From the NCBI GenBank assembly GCA_009663185.1, contig VJZX01000007.1, forward strand, positions 1-64,000: DNA of 64,000 bases, in the 5' to 3' direction. Each line of letters starts with the position of its first letter. The stretch's first letter is position 1. The translations under genes were made by a program, and so were the position numbers. The stretch comes from Isoptericola halalbus (GTDB taxonomy: Bacteria; Actinomycetota; Actinomycetes; Actinomycetales; Cellulomonadaceae). The notes beneath the pieces are model-generated. The model ran no database searches. It had not been told where the DNA came from and worked only from the letters and a program-made list of their open reading frames with translations. Positions 7,795 to 17,500 of the stretch are shown here, piece by piece.

Positions 7795-8865
7795 ATGGCC
7801 GTCCTCTCCCCCTCACAGCCGGCGCCCGCCCGCAGCGGGCGCCCGCCCCGACCGCCGCGGCGAGTCGGCTTCTCCCAGCGGCTGGGCCGCTGGGACGTCA
7901 AGCTCTCGCCCTACCTCTACATCTCGCCGTTCTTCGTCCTTTTCGCGCTCACGGGCCTGTTCCCGCTCGTGTACACGGCATTCGTCTCCGTGCACCAGTG
8001 GAACCTGCTGGGCGGGCAGGGCGATTTCGTCGGGCTGCAGAACTACGTCGACGTGCTGAACCAGCCGGTCTTCTGGAAGTCCCTGGCCAACACGCTCTCG
8101 ATCTTCGTCCTGTCGAGCGTTCCGCAGGTCATCCTCGCGATCACGATCGCGGCCCTGCTCGACCAGAACCTGCGCGCCGCAACCTTCTGGCGCATGGGCG
8201 TCCTCGTCCCCTACGTCGTGGCCCCGGTCGCGGTGTCGATGATCTTCGGGCGGATGTTCGCCGACCAGTACGGCTTCGTCAACGCGCTGCTCGGGATCGT
8301 CGGCATCGACGCCGTGGGCTGGCACTCGGAGCGGTTCGCCAGCCACCTCGCGATCGCCACGATCGTCAACTACCGCTGGACCGGCTACAACGCGCTCATC
8401 TTCCTCGCGGCCATGCAGGCCGTGCCCCGCGAGCTCTACGAAGCCGCGGTGATCGACGGCGCGGGCCGCGTCCGCCAGTTCTTCTCGGTCACCGTGCCGC
8501 AGATCCGCGCGTCCATCATCTTCGTCGTCATCACCTCCACGATCGGCGGCCTGCAGATCTTCGACGAGGTTCGCATGTACGACGCCGCAGGGCTCGGCGG
8601 ACCGTCCAAGAACTGGATGACCACGGTGCTGTACCTGTACGACGTCGCGTGGGGCAACCAGAAGAACTTCGGCCGTGCTGCGGCGGTGGCCTGGATCCTC
8701 TTCGTGCTGATCATCGGCATCGGGATGGTCAACTTCCTCATCAGCCGGCGGATCTCGACGTCGGGTCCCCGCGCGCCCAAGGTCAGCCGCAGCCACACCC
8801 GCGTGCTGCTCGAACGCGCCCGTGCGGCCGGCTCGTCCACGACAACCCCTGGGGAGGACCGATGA
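7795..8865 (+). CDS. Sugar ABC transporter permease (CebF/MalF-like)
   Basis: This is the first inner-membrane subunit of the importer. It has 356 residues from ATG 7795, with AGGA nine bases upstream. A basic, Pro-rich cytoplasmic N-terminus (about 1-35) is followed by six hydrophobic segments. The EAA loop, which docks to the ATPase, reads EAAVIDGAGRVRQFFSVTVP near residues 220-240. The C-terminus is basic and Ser-rich. The stop overlaps the next start as ATGA, so translation of the two permeases is coupled and equal amounts are expected. Confidence 0.93.
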   Translation: MAVLSPSQPAPARSGRPPRPPRRVGFSQRLGRWDVKLSPYLYISPFFVLFALTGLFPLVYTAFVSVHQWNLLGGQGDFVGLQNYVDVLNQPVFWKSLANTLSIFVLSSVPQVILAITIAALLDQNLRAATFWRMGVLVPYVVAPVAVSMIFGRMFADQYGFVNALLGIVGIDAVGWHSERFASHLAIATIVNYRWTGYNALIFLAAMQAVPRELYEAAVIDGAGRVRQFFSVTVPQIRASIIFVVITSTIGGLQIFDEVRMYDAAGLGGPSKNWMTTVLYLYDVAWGNQKNFGRAAAVAWILFVLIIGIGMVNFLISRRISTSGPRAPKVSRSHTRVLLERARAAGSSTTTPGEDR

Positions 8866-9785
8866 GCTCGATCGCCGTGACCGCGCAGACGGCCGGCAAG
8901 GGCGCTGCCATGGCTGCCGCGCGACGTCGGGACTCCGGCTCGCGCGCCGCGCGCGCGGCGTCGCGCCGCCCGGGCAGGGTCACCTACGCGCTGCTCGGGG
9001 TCGCGCTCGTGATCTCGGCGTTCCCGCTCTACTTCACGCTCCTGCTCGGCTCGTCCGACCCCGTGGCGATCGCGCAGAACCCGGTGCCGCAGTGGCTACC
9101 CGACTCGAGCCTGTTCCAGCAGTTCGCGACGGTGATCTCCTCGAGCCAGATCAACTTCGCCAAGGCGCTGTGGAACTCGGTGGTCGTCTCAGTTGCCGTG
9201 TCCGCGTCGGTCGTGCTGTTCTCGACGCTCGCGGGCTACTCGTTCGCCAAGCTCAGCTTCCGCGGACGCGGGCCGCTGCTCGTCTTCGTCGTCGCCACGA
9301 TGGCGGTGCCCACCCAGCTCGGCATCATCCCGATGTACATCCTCATGTCGGAGATCGGCTGGATCGGCAAGGTGCAGGCGGTCGTCGTACCGGCCCTCGT
9401 CGCCGCATTCGGGGTGTTCTGGATGACGCAGTACCTGTCCGAGGCGCTCCCCTACGAGCTCATCGAGGCCGCACGAGTCGACGGCGCGTCGATGTTGCGC
9501 ACCTTCTGGTCAGTCGCGCTGCCCGCGGCCCGGCCCGCGGCCGCGATGCTCGGCCTCTTCACGTTCGTCCAGCAGTGGACCAACTTCTTCTGGCCGTCGA
9601 TCGTGCTCAACCAGAACAACCCGACTCTGCCGCTCGTCGTCCGGTCGCTGCAGGCCACCTACTTCGTCGACTACTCCCTCGTGATGGGCGGGATCTTCCT
9701 CGTCACCCTCCCGCTGCTGGTGATCTTCGCCGTCGTCGGCCGCCAGCTCGTCGCGGGAATCATGGCGGGCGCCGTGAAGGGCTGA
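8862..9785 (+). CDS. Sugar ABC transporter permease (CebG/MalG-like)
   Basis: This is the second permease subunit, with 307 residues from ATG 8862. The start overlaps the preceding stop by four bases and GGGGAGG lies just upstream. The N-terminal 40 residues are Ala/Arg-rich and cytoplasmic, followed by six membrane segments. The EAA motif is EAARVDGASMLRTFWSVALP near residues 203-222. It forms the heterodimeric channel with the upstream permease. A GC-rich stem-loop 50 bp after its stop separates it from the beta-glucosidase gene. Confidence 0.93.
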   Translation: MSSIAVTAQTAGKGAAMAAARRRDSGSRAARAASRRPGRVTYALLGVALVISAFPLYFTLLLGSSDPVAIAQNPVPQWLPDSSLFQQFATVISSSQINFAKALWNSVVVSVAVSASVVLFSTLAGYSFAKLSFRGRGPLLVFVVATMAVPTQLGIIPMYILMSEIGWIGKVQAVVVPALVAAFGVFWMTQYLSEALPYELIEAARVDGASMLRTFWSVALPAARPAAAMLGLFTFVQQWTNFFWPSIVLNQNNPTLPLVVRSLQATYFVDYSLVMGGIFLVTLPLLVIFAVVGRQLVAGIMAGAVKG

Positions 9786-9834
9786 GCATCCCGCAGCGGC
9801 GGCTCCCGCCGTCCCGAGCGACAGACCACGCGTC

Positions 9835-9864
9835 CGCGCGGGGCCGGTACCGCCGCCCCGCGCG
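9835..9864 (+). other. GC-rich stem-loop before the beta-glucosidase gene
   Basis: CGCGCGGGGC (9835-9844) and GCCCCGCGCG (9855-9864) form a perfect 10-bp stem around a loop containing GGTACC. It has no U-tract. It lies 33 bases upstream of the beta-glucosidase start and may be a partial terminator or RNA-processing site that sets enzyme level apart from the transporter. Confidence 0.6.
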
Positions 9865-9897
9865 GGCCTTGAGACCTCATGGGAAGATCGCAGAGAG

Positions 9898-11496
9898 ATG
9901 ACCCTTCGTACTCCGGGCACCGGCCTCCGGCTATCCGCACCCGGCACGCCGAAGCCGTTCACGCCCACCGCTCCGCTCGCCGGCGCGACGCCCAACGACA
10001 CGGGACGCGTCACGTTCCCTGACGGCTTCCTCTGGGGAGCTGCGACCGCCGCCTTCCAGATCGAGGGCGCGAGCCAGGAGGGCGGGCGCCAGGACTCGAT
10101 CTGGGATGCGTTCTGCCGCATCCCGGGCGCCGTGAAGAACGGCGACGACGGCACGGTCGCGTGCGACCATTACCACCGGTACCGCGAGGATGTCGCGCTC
10201 ATGAAGCGCCTCCACCTCGACACCTACCGCTTCTCGGCGTCGTGGGCCCGCATCATGCCCGACGGCAAGAGCATCAACACCGAGGGCCTCGACTTCTACT
10301 CGCGGCTCGTCGACGAGCTCCTCGCGGCGGACATCCTGCCGTGGCTCACGCTCTACCACTGGGACCTCCCGCAGGCGCTCGAGGAGCTCGGCGGCTGGCC
10401 CTCGCGCGACACGGCCTACCGGTTCGCCGACTACGCCGATGTGGTCCACGAGGCTCTGGGCGACCGCGTGTGCGTGTGGACGACGCTCAACGAGCCGTGG
10501 TGCTCGGCGTTCCTCGGGTACACGTCAGGTGCCCACGCGCCGGGCCAGAAGTCGCCCGAGCTCGGGCTGGCCGCCGCGCACCACCTGATGCTCGGCCACG
10601 GGCTCGCCGTGGAAGCGCTCCGCCAGCGGGACCCCGAGGCGTCGCTCGGCATCACGCTCAACTTCACCGTCTCCGACCCGGTCGACCCCACCGACCCGTC
10701 CGACGTCGACGTCGCCCGCCGCGACGACGGCATGTTCAACCGCATCTTCCTCGACCCGATCCTGCGCGGCGTCTATCCCCCGGACGTGCTCGACGACGTC
10801 GCGCAACTCGGCTTCGCCGGGCTCGTCCGCGAGGGCGACCTCGCGGTCATCTCGACGCCCATCGACGTGCTGGGCGTGAACTACTACAACGGCGGCGCGG
10901 TCTCGGCGCGGCCGCAGCAGACGGTGGGCGTGCCCGCCGGCACGGCCGGCCCCGACGGCGCCCGCGAGACCCCCGACGAGGGCCCGGTGTGGGAGGTCCG
11001 CTCCCCCAACCCCGTGCCGGACGGGATCTACGCCCACAGCCGCGGCCTGCCGACCACGGACATGGGCTGGGAGGTGCAGCCCGAGGGCCTGACCCGCGTG
11101 CTGGTGCGTCTGCAGCAGGACTACACCGGCCCGCGCGGGACCGCGCTGTTCGTCACGGAGAACGGGGCCGCCTATCCCGACCTCGTGCAGCCCGACGGCA
11201 GCGTCGAGGACCGCGACCGGCTCGCGTTCCTCGACGCCCACCTGCGCGCGCTCGCCGACGCGATCGACGCCGGCGCCGACGTGCGCGGGTACTTCGCGTG
11301 GTCGCTCATGGACAACTTCGAGTGGGCGCTCGGCTACTCGAAGCGGTTCGGGCTCGTGCACGTCGACTACGACACGCAGGAACGCACCGTCAAGACGTCG
11401 GGCCGCTGGTACGCCCGCGTGGCGCGCGACAACGCGGTCCCCGCCCGGACTGCCGATGCGGACGCCGGTACGACGCCAGTAGTCTCCGGGACGTGA
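9898..11496 (+). CDS. GH1 beta-glucosidase
   Basis: This is an intracellular glycoside hydrolase family 1 enzyme that should hydrolyse imported cellobiose or cello-oligosaccharides to glucose by a retaining mechanism. It has 532 residues from ATG 9898. There is no signal peptide. The first 35 residues are a low-complexity extension before the GH1 start (VTFPDGFLWGAATAAFQIEG). The acid/base is E199 in TLNEP and the nucleophile is E421 in VTENG; both signatures are intact. An operator-like sequence lies inside the gene at 10610. The stop overlaps the LacI gene start as GTGA, so enzyme and repressor are co-translated. Confidence 0.95.
   Translation: MTLRTPGTGLRLSAPGTPKPFTPTAPLAGATPNDTGRVTFPDGFLWGAATAAFQIEGASQEGGRQDSIWDAFCRIPGAVKNGDDGTVACDHYHRYREDVALMKRLHLDTYRFSASWARIMPDGKSINTEGLDFYSRLVDELLAADILPWLTLYHWDLPQALEELGGWPSRDTAYRFADYADVVHEALGDRVCVWTTLNEPWCSAFLGYTSGAHAPGQKSPELGLAAAHHLMLGHGLAVEALRQRDPEASLGITLNFTVSDPVDPTDPSDVDVARRDDGMFNRIFLDPILRGVYPPDVLDDVAQLGFAGLVREGDLAVISTPIDVLGVNYYNGGAVSARPQQTVGVPAGTAGPDGARETPDEGPVWEVRSPNPVPDGIYAHSRGLPTTDMGWEVQPEGLTRVLVRLQQDYTGPRGTALFVTENGAAYPDLVQPDGSVEDRDRLAFLDAHLRALADAIDAGADVRGYFAWSLMDNFEWALGYSKRFGLVHVDYDTQERTVKTSGRWYARVARDNAVPARTADADAGTTPVVSGT
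10610..10623. promoter_or_regulatory. Operator-like sequence inside the beta-glucosidase gene
   Basis: TGGAAGCGCTCCGC matches the two upstream operators at 12 of 14 positions, including the full TGGAAGCGCTCC core. It lies within codons 238-242. It could be a weak auxiliary repressor site 4.3 kb downstream of the main pair, or chance from codon use. Confidence 0.4.
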
Positions 11497-12506
11497 CCAC
11501 CGTGCCCGGCGCCCCGACTCTCGACGACGTCGCCCGCACCGCCGGCGTGTCACGGTCGACGGCGTCGCGCGCGATCAACGGTGGTGAGCGCGTCTCGCCC
11601 GAGGCCCAGGCCGCCGTCGAGGATGCCGTCGCCCGGCTCGGGTACGCGCCGAACCGGGCGGCGCGCTCCCTCGTCACGCGGCGCACGGACTCGATCGCGC
11701 TCGTCGTTCCCGAGCCCGACGCGCGCATCCTCACCGACCCGTTCCTGGCCGGCGTGCTGCGCGGCGTGAGCGAGGGGCTGACGGGCACCGAGCTGCAGCT
11801 CGTCCTGCTGCTTGCGCGCGCCGACGAGCACCCCAGCCACATCGGCCGCTACCTGCGCAGCGGTCACGTCGATGGCGCGATCGTCACCTCGCACCACCGG
11901 GACGACCAGCTCGAGCCCGAGCTGGCGGGCTCGCGGCTGCCCGCCGTGTTCGTCGGGCGGCCGTTCGAGCCCGAGGGCCTGCACTACGTGGACGTCGACA
12001 ACGTCGCGGGCGCCCGGGCGGCGACACACCGGCTCGTCGAACGCGGGTGCCGGCGGATCGCGACGATCACCGGCCCGCTCGACATGACGACCTCGTTCGA
12101 CCGTCTCGAAGGCTGGCGCAACGAGCTTGCCGAGGCCGGGCTGCCCGACGACGCGGTGGCGCACGGCGACTTCACGGTCGGCGGAGGGGCCGCAGCGATG
12201 GAGCAGATCCTCGAGAAGCACCCCGACGTCGACGGGCTGTTCGCCGCGTCCGACCTCATGGCCACCGGCGCCATGGAGGTGCTGCGTGGGCACGGACGCT
12301 CGATGCCCGACGACGTCAAGATCGTCGGGTTCGACGGCCTCGGTGCCGGCGAGCGCACCACGCCGCGGCTCACGACGGTCGAGCAGCCGCTCGTGCAGAT
12401 GGTGTCCGCCGCGACGTCGATGCTGCTCGACCTGCTCGCCGGCACGCGCGTCGCCGGCGAGCCGCTGATCTTCCGGACCCGACTCATCGAGGGCGACTCC
12501 GCCTGA
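11493..12506 (+). CDS. LacI-family repressor (CebR/CelR-like)
   Basis: This protein has 337 residues from GTG 11493, overlapping the beta-glucosidase stop by four bases. An N-terminal LacI helix-turn-helix (TLDDVARTAGVSRSTASRAI, residues 9-28) with hinge helix is followed by a periplasmic-binding-protein-like effector domain. It is the natural candidate to bind the TGGAAGCGCTCCCA operators at 6263 and 6288. Being last in the operon it regulates, it is probably autoregulated. In Streptomyces cebR is separate and upstream of cebEFG-bglC, so the order here is different. The last codons and TGA lie inside the first unit of an 88-90 bp tandem repeat. Confidence 0.92.
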   Translation: MTTVPGAPTLDDVARTAGVSRSTASRAINGGERVSPEAQAAVEDAVARLGYAPNRAARSLVTRRTDSIALVVPEPDARILTDPFLAGVLRGVSEGLTGTELQLVLLLARADEHPSHIGRYLRSGHVDGAIVTSHHRDDQLEPELAGSRLPAVFVGRPFEPEGLHYVDVDNVAGARAATHRLVERGCRRIATITGPLDMTTSFDRLEGWRNELAEAGLPDDAVAHGDFTVGGGAAAMEQILEKHPDVDGLFAASDLMATGAMEVLRGHGRSMPDDVKIVGFDGLGAGERTTPRLTTVEQPLVQMVSAATSMLLDLLAGTRVAGEPLIFRTRLIEGDSA

Positions 12507-12764
12507 GCGGGAGGTGCAGCGCAGGGTGCGGGCCGAGGAACGAGGCACTCCCGTAGCGGAACCGCAGGCTCGGGCGGCAACAAGCTCCGCCTGAGCCGGA
12601 GGGGCAGCGCAGGGTGAGGGCCGAGGAACGAGGCACTCGCCCGTAGCGGAACCGCAGGCTCAGGCGGCAACAAGCTCCGCCTGAGCCGGAGGTGCAGCGC
12701 AGGGTGAGGGCCGAGGAACGAGGCACTCGCCCGTAGCGGAACCGCAGGCTCAGGCGGCAACAAG
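12497..12764. repeat. Three tandem 88-90 bp repeats with hairpins
   Basis: Units start at 12497, 12585 and 12675 (88, 90 and 90 bp), and a truncated fourth begins at 12765. Units 2 and 3 are almost identical; unit 1 differs at a few bases. Unit junctions form an 11-bp hairpin: GGCTCAGGCGG, a 9-nt loop, then CCGCCTGAGCC. The final junction has lost one arm. The first unit begins inside the LacI-family gene and carries its stop codon. The array fills most of the 368-bp space before the convergent TetR gene. The rest (12773-12874) holds nothing I recognise beyond a direct GCTGAGC pair. It probably acts in transcription termination. Confidence 0.9.
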
Positions 12765-12874
12765 CTCCGCCTCGGTCCAGGGAGGAAGGGCCCGTGGCAC
12801 CCTCGGAGACGACGGTTCGCGTTCGGCGCGACCCTCGTGCTGAGCAACGCCCTCGCAGCTGAGCGGCGCAGTCG

Positions 12875-13588
12875 TCACGCGGAGGCGCGCACCCGCTCGA
12901 GCCCGTCGAGCAGCAGGTCGAGCGTGAACTCGAACTCCGTCTGGCTGTCGCACCACCCCAGCGTGGGGTCGGCGGCGTCGTGCATCTCCGACCCGACCAT
13001 CGCTGTGGTGTACGGCAGCGCCCGGGCCATCGCGGCGAGCGCGGCGGCGGCGTCGGCGTCGGCGTCCCCGAGGCTCCCGCCAGCGTCGGCAGGGCTGAAG
13101 AGCTCCTGCGTGAAGCCGAGCACCATGCTGCCGAGCGCGTGCATCGCACGGTGCGCCAGGCGGTACGAGCAGCCGGCGCGCACCATCGCACCGAGCACCT
13201 CCTCGTAGAGACCGAGCACGCCGGACGGGATGCTCGTGCGCGACGCGAGCAGCCCGGGCGCCCACGGGTGGCGCAGCATGACGACGCGCGCAGCGAGGCA
13301 GCGCTCGCGCACGACGGCGTGCCAGTCGTCGTCGGGCAGCCCCCGGGCCTCGACCTCCCTGTGCACCTCGGCCACGACGACGTCGATCAGCCCGTCGAGG
13401 AGCGCATCCTTGCCGCGCACGTGGTGGTAGAGGGACATGGCCTCCACGCCCAGCTCGCCCGCGACGCGGCGCATCGTGACTGCGGCGATCCCCTCGGCGT
13501 CGGCGAGCGCGAGGGCGCTGGCCAGCACACGCTCGCGGCTCAGCGGTGGACGCGTGGCGCGTGCGTCGGTCGACTCGCTCGTCGTCAT
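12875..13588 (-). CDS. TetR-family regulator (TetR_C tetracycline-repressor-like)
   Basis: This protein has 237 residues from ATG 13588. An N-terminal TetR helix-turn-helix (ALADAEGIAAVTMRRVAGELGVEAMSLYHHV as two adjacent segments, about residues 27-57) is followed by a C-terminal helical domain of the TetR_C type (HPWAPGLLASR, then a long helical bundle). It is divergent from the DUF4386 membrane protein gene, and two near-identical palindromes lie between the starts. It most likely represses both genes. The inducer is not evident. Confidence 0.9.
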   Translation of the reverse strand: MTTSESTDARATRPPLSRERVLASALALADAEGIAAVTMRRVAGELGVEAMSLYHHVRGKDALLDGLIDVVVAEVHREVEARGLPDDDWHAVVRERCLAARVVMLRHPWAPGLLASRTSIPSGVLGLYEEVLGAMVRAGCSYRLAHRAMHALGSMVLGFTQELFSPADAGGSLGDADADAAAALAAMARALPYTTAMVGSEMHDAADPTLGWCDSQTEFEFTLDLLLDGLERVRASA

Positions 13589-13613
13589 CGGGCCTCCCTC
13601 TTCCCTTCGCTCA

Positions 13614-13646
13614 CCTTACGTCGTATGGTCGCCTTACGTTGTAAGG
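13614..13646. promoter_or_regulatory. Paired TetR-type operators
   Basis: CCTTACGTTGTAAGG (13632-13646) is a perfect 6-3-6 palindrome. CCTTACGTCGTATGG (13614-13628) matches it with one arm base changed. The two start 18 bp apart in the 79-bp region between the divergent tetR and DUF4386 genes, a layout that would control both promoters. Confidence 0.85.
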
Positions 13647-13667
13647 CTGTCTTCGAGAGGAACCGTC

Positions 13668-14390
13668 ATGAACTCCGCCACGCTGCATCCCCCGACCGCC
13701 CGGACCACCGGGCTGCTCTACCTCGCGATGGCCGTCGCCGCCGTCCCGGGCTTTCTCGTGATCCGCCCCCTGCTCTTCGACCCAGAGAGTCCGGGCGGGA
13801 CGCTGGCCCACCTGGTCGAGAACGAGCAGCTCGCGCGGGTCGGCATCGGCCTCGAGCTAGCCCTCGTGGTCCTCCAGACCCTGACCGCCCTGTGGTTCTT
13901 CCGACTGTTCCGCCGTGTCGACGCCTTCGCCGCCGGGTGCGTCGCCATCTTCGGCGTGGTCAACGCGGCCGCGGTCCTGGGCAGCGCCGCCGGCCTCGCG
14001 ACAGCCCTCGACACGGCGCTCGCGGGCGACGCCGCGGGTAGTCAGCTCATGTACCTGCTCAGCGGCAACCTCTGGGGCGTCGGCGCGCTCTTCTTCGGGC
14101 TGTGGCTCGTCCCGATGGGTCTGCTGGCCCGGCGTTCGGGGATGCCGCAGGTCCTGTCGTGGGTTCTGGTCGCAGGTGGGCTCGGCTACGTGGTCAGCGC
14201 GTTCCTCGCCTACCTGGCGCCTGGTGCCTCGGCGCTCGGGGACGCGCTGGCGTACCTCGCGACCGGCGGCGAGCTGTGGATCATCGGCGTGCTGCTGTGG
14301 CGCGGCTTCCGTCGCGTCGGGACGCCGCGTCCCGACGCCGCGACGCCGGGACGCGGAGCCGCCTTGCTCACGCCTGCGACGGCTCGATGA
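13668..14390 (+). CDS. DUF4386 family membrane protein
   Basis: This protein has 240 residues from ATG 13668, with AGAGGA about eight bases upstream. Six hydrophobic segments are visible, beginning TGLLYLAMAVAAVPGFLVI and ending in GELWIIGVLLW. The pattern of small residues and the FFRLFRRVD loop match the DUF4386 family, whose function is unknown. The C-terminal tail is short, basic and Pro/Arg-rich. It is divergent from, and probably repressed by, the adjacent TetR protein, so it may answer a small-molecule signal. A stem-loop array variant lies between its stop and the convergent putA gene. Confidence 0.85.
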   Translation: MNSATLHPPTARTTGLLYLAMAVAAVPGFLVIRPLLFDPESPGGTLAHLVENEQLARVGIGLELALVVLQTLTALWFFRLFRRVDAFAAGCVAIFGVVNAAAVLGSAAGLATALDTALAGDAAGSQLMYLLSGNLWGVGALFFGLWLVPMGLLARRSGMPQVLSWVLVAGGLGYVVSAFLAYLAPGASALGDALAYLATGGELWIIGVLLWRGFRRVGTPRPDAATPGRGAALLTPATAR

Positions 14391-14423
14391 CGACCCACCC
14401 ATCGAGCGAGCAACGAGGTGCGC

Positions 14424-14500
14424 CGAGATAGCGACCCGTGGCCACGTCCCCGGTTCGGGATGACGACGGGTCGCTATCCCGGCGACGGTTCGCTATCTCG
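14424..14500. repeat. CGAGATAGCG inverted array, variant (locus E)
   Basis: CGAGATAGCG at 14424 is matched in reverse by CGCTATCCCG at 14472 and CGCTATCTCG at 14491, units 19 nt apart. A CGAGCGAGCA at 14403 may be a decayed further unit. The core GAGATAG parallels GAGGTAG of the other four arrays and again holds a TAG on each outward-facing strand. It lies between convergent DUF4386 and putA genes. Confidence 0.65.
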
Positions 14501-14510
14501 GCGCTGGGCC

Positions 14511-17500
14511 TCAGGCGAGGTGCACGTGGCCGTATCGGTGCCGCGTGCGGCTCACGGCCTGCTCGCGCAGGAACGTCAGCAGCTCGCGCCGCCCGGAGGC
14601 GAGCACCGGCCGGTCGAGCACGGTCACGGTGCCGAGGCGCTTCGCCGCGGCCTCCTGGAGCCCCGGCGCCTCGCCTATCACGCGGACGCGCCCGGTGAGG
14701 CGGCCCTCGGTCACGGCGGTGGCGAAGTCCTCGTGCGACACGGGCGCCTCGTGCGGCACGCCCCACCCGGCGTCGCTCGCCGGCACGACCACGGCGGGCA
14801 CCCCCGCGCGGCGGGCTGCAGCCAGCACGCGCCGCACCTCGACCGGCAGCGCGCCGTCGCCGACGCGCACCGTGACCCTGTCCACCGGCCGGTAGCGGAA
14901 GGTGTTCTCCTCGACGTGCAGACCCGTCTTGTCGTGCCCGACGCCGAGCACTGCCTCCCACGCGGCGGCGTCGGATGCCTCCGCCCACGCCAGCCAGCCC
15001 TCGGGGTCGCTGCCGCGCGACGGAACGGCGGCGGCGTCGCTCCACTCGCCGAGCTGCGCCACGTAGTTGGGGCCGCCGGCCTTGGCACCCGGGCCGACCA
15101 CCGAGGCCTTCCAGCCGCCGAAGGACTGCCGCTGGACGATCGCGCCCGTGATGTGGCGGTTCACGTAGACGTTGCCGACCTCGACGCGATCAAGCCACGT
15201 GGCGATCTCGTCCTCGTCGAGCGAGTGCAGACCGCCCGTGAGTCCGAACGACACCTGGTTCTGCAGGCGGATCGCCTCGTCGAGGTCGCGTGCACGCATG
15301 ATGCCCAGCACCGGCCCGAAGACCTCGGTGAGGTGGAAGAACGAGCCCGGAGCGACGCCGTCGCGCAGGCCCGGCGTCCACAGCCGGTCGGGCTCGATGC
15401 CCGCGGCCGCCGCGACGTCGTCGAGCCGGCGCGGCTCGACGAGCCACGACTCGCCCGGCTCGAGCGACGTCAGCGCGCGCCTCAGCTTGCCCTGAGCGGG
15501 CTCGGTCAGCGGGCCCATGACGGTCGACAGGTCGCGCGGGTCGCCGACGGCGAGCGAGCGCACCGCGTCGACGAGCTGGCGGCGGAACCGCTCGCCCGTG
15601 GCCGTCGTCGGGTCGCCGACCGAGCCCACCAGGATGACGAGCGACGCCGCGGAGCACTTCTGCCCCGCGTGCCCGAACGCACTGCGAACGAGGTCGGCGA
15701 CGGCCAGGTCGAGGTCCGCCGACGGCGTGACGACGAGCGCGTTCTTGCCCGAGGTCTCGGCGAACACGGGACGCCCGGGGCGCCAGCTCGCGAACAGCTC
15801 TGCGGTCTCGATCGCGCCGGTGAGGATGACGCGCGCCACGTCCGGGTGCGTGACGAGGTGCTGGCCGAGCGCGCCGTCGGGCACGCGCAGGAGCTGCACG
15901 ACGTCTCGGGCCACCTCGGGTGCGAGCCCGATCTGCGGCGCGACCTCGTCGAGCGCGGCGTGCACCGCGTCGACCGTGAGCTCGAAGCAGCGCGGCGTCG
16001 GCGGGGCGGGCTTGGCCAGCACCGGGGAGCCGGCAGCGAGCGCGGCGAGCACCCCGCCGATCGGGATCGCCACGGGGAAGTTCCACGGCGGCGTCACGAG
16101 CGTGACGCCCTCGGGCACGAACGTCGCGCCCTCGACCTGCGCGAGCGCCTCGGCGGAGCCGGCGTAGTAGTTCGCGAAGTCGACCGCCTCGCTGATCTCC
16201 GGGTCGGCCTCGGCGACCGTCTTGCCGGGCTCGTGCACGGCCGCGGCGACGAGGTCGGTGCGGGCGGCCTCGAGGTGGCGCGCGGCGGCGCGCAGCACCG
16301 TGGCGCGGTCGGCCGGCGCGACGGCGGCCCACGCCTCGCGCGCGGTGACGGCGCGCGCGACGGCGGCATCGATCTCGTCGACCGAGGTGATCTCAGATGC
16401 CTGGACAGGGACGAATCCCGAGTCCGGTCCGGTCACGCGCTGCGCCCACTCGCGGTGCTCGGCCACGGCGGGGTCGGTGTCGGCCGCGTTGCGGAACCCG
16501 GGCGCGTCCTCCCAGGGCTCCCGGGCGCCGAAGCGCGACCGGCGTCGCGGCGCGACGTCGCCGGGCGAGTAGTGCACCCCTTGGGCGACGGACGCGCGGA
16601 ACGCGGCCTCCTGCCGCGCCATGGGCGCGGCCGCCCCGGCGTCCGACGCCGGCGCGAACGCCGCGTGCAGGAAGTTCTGCTCGGCGGCGTTCTCCTCGAG
16701 GCGGCGCACGAGGTAGGCGATCGCGACGTCGAAGTCCTCGTCGCGCACGACCGGCGTGTAGAGCACGACGCGTCCGCCGTCCTTGGCGACCTCGGCGCGC
16801 ACGAGGCGCGCCTCGATCGGCGCCATGCCTTGCAGCATCTCGATGTCGAGGCCCTCGGCCACGCCGCGCGAGCGCGCGAGCAGGACCGCGAGCGCCACGT
16901 GGAAGAGGTTGTGCGACGCGACGCCGAGGCGTACGGCGGCGGTGCGCTCGGCGACCAGGTGGTGCTCGAGCATGCGCACGTAGTTCGCGTCGACCTCGGG
17001 CTTGGACGTGTACGGGGCCTGGGGCCAGTCGTGCAGCTCGGCCTCGACGCGCTCCATGGCGAGGTTCGCGCCCTTGACGAGGCGCACCTTGATGCGCGCA
17101 CCTCCCGCCGCGACGCGGCGCTGGGCCCACTCGGTGAGCTCGTCGAGGGCACCGAGCGCGTCGGGCAGGTAGGCCTGGAGGACGATGCCGGCCTCGAGGT
17201 CACGGAACTCGTCTCGCTCGAGGATGTCGGTGAAGACGGCCGTGGTCAGCGCGAGGTCCTTGTACTCCTCCATGTCGAGGTTGAGGAACACCCCGTGGTC
17301 GCGCGCGGCCCGGTACAGCGGCAGGAGGCGCTCGACGACGCGCTCGCGCGAGCCGTCGAGGTCCCAGGTGACGAGCTGCGCGGCGACCGAGGACACCTTG
17401 ACGGACACGTAGTCGACGTCGGGACGCGTCACCAGGGCGATCGTCCGCCGGAGCCGGGCGCGTGCCTCATCCTCGCCGAGCACGGCCTCACCGAGGAGGT

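Noticed and set aside
12484-13191. Minus-strand frame made of repeating 30-residue units
   Set aside because: The units come from the 90-bp DNA tandem repeat, whose length is a multiple of three. There is no start signal, and it overlaps the TetR gene in another frame.
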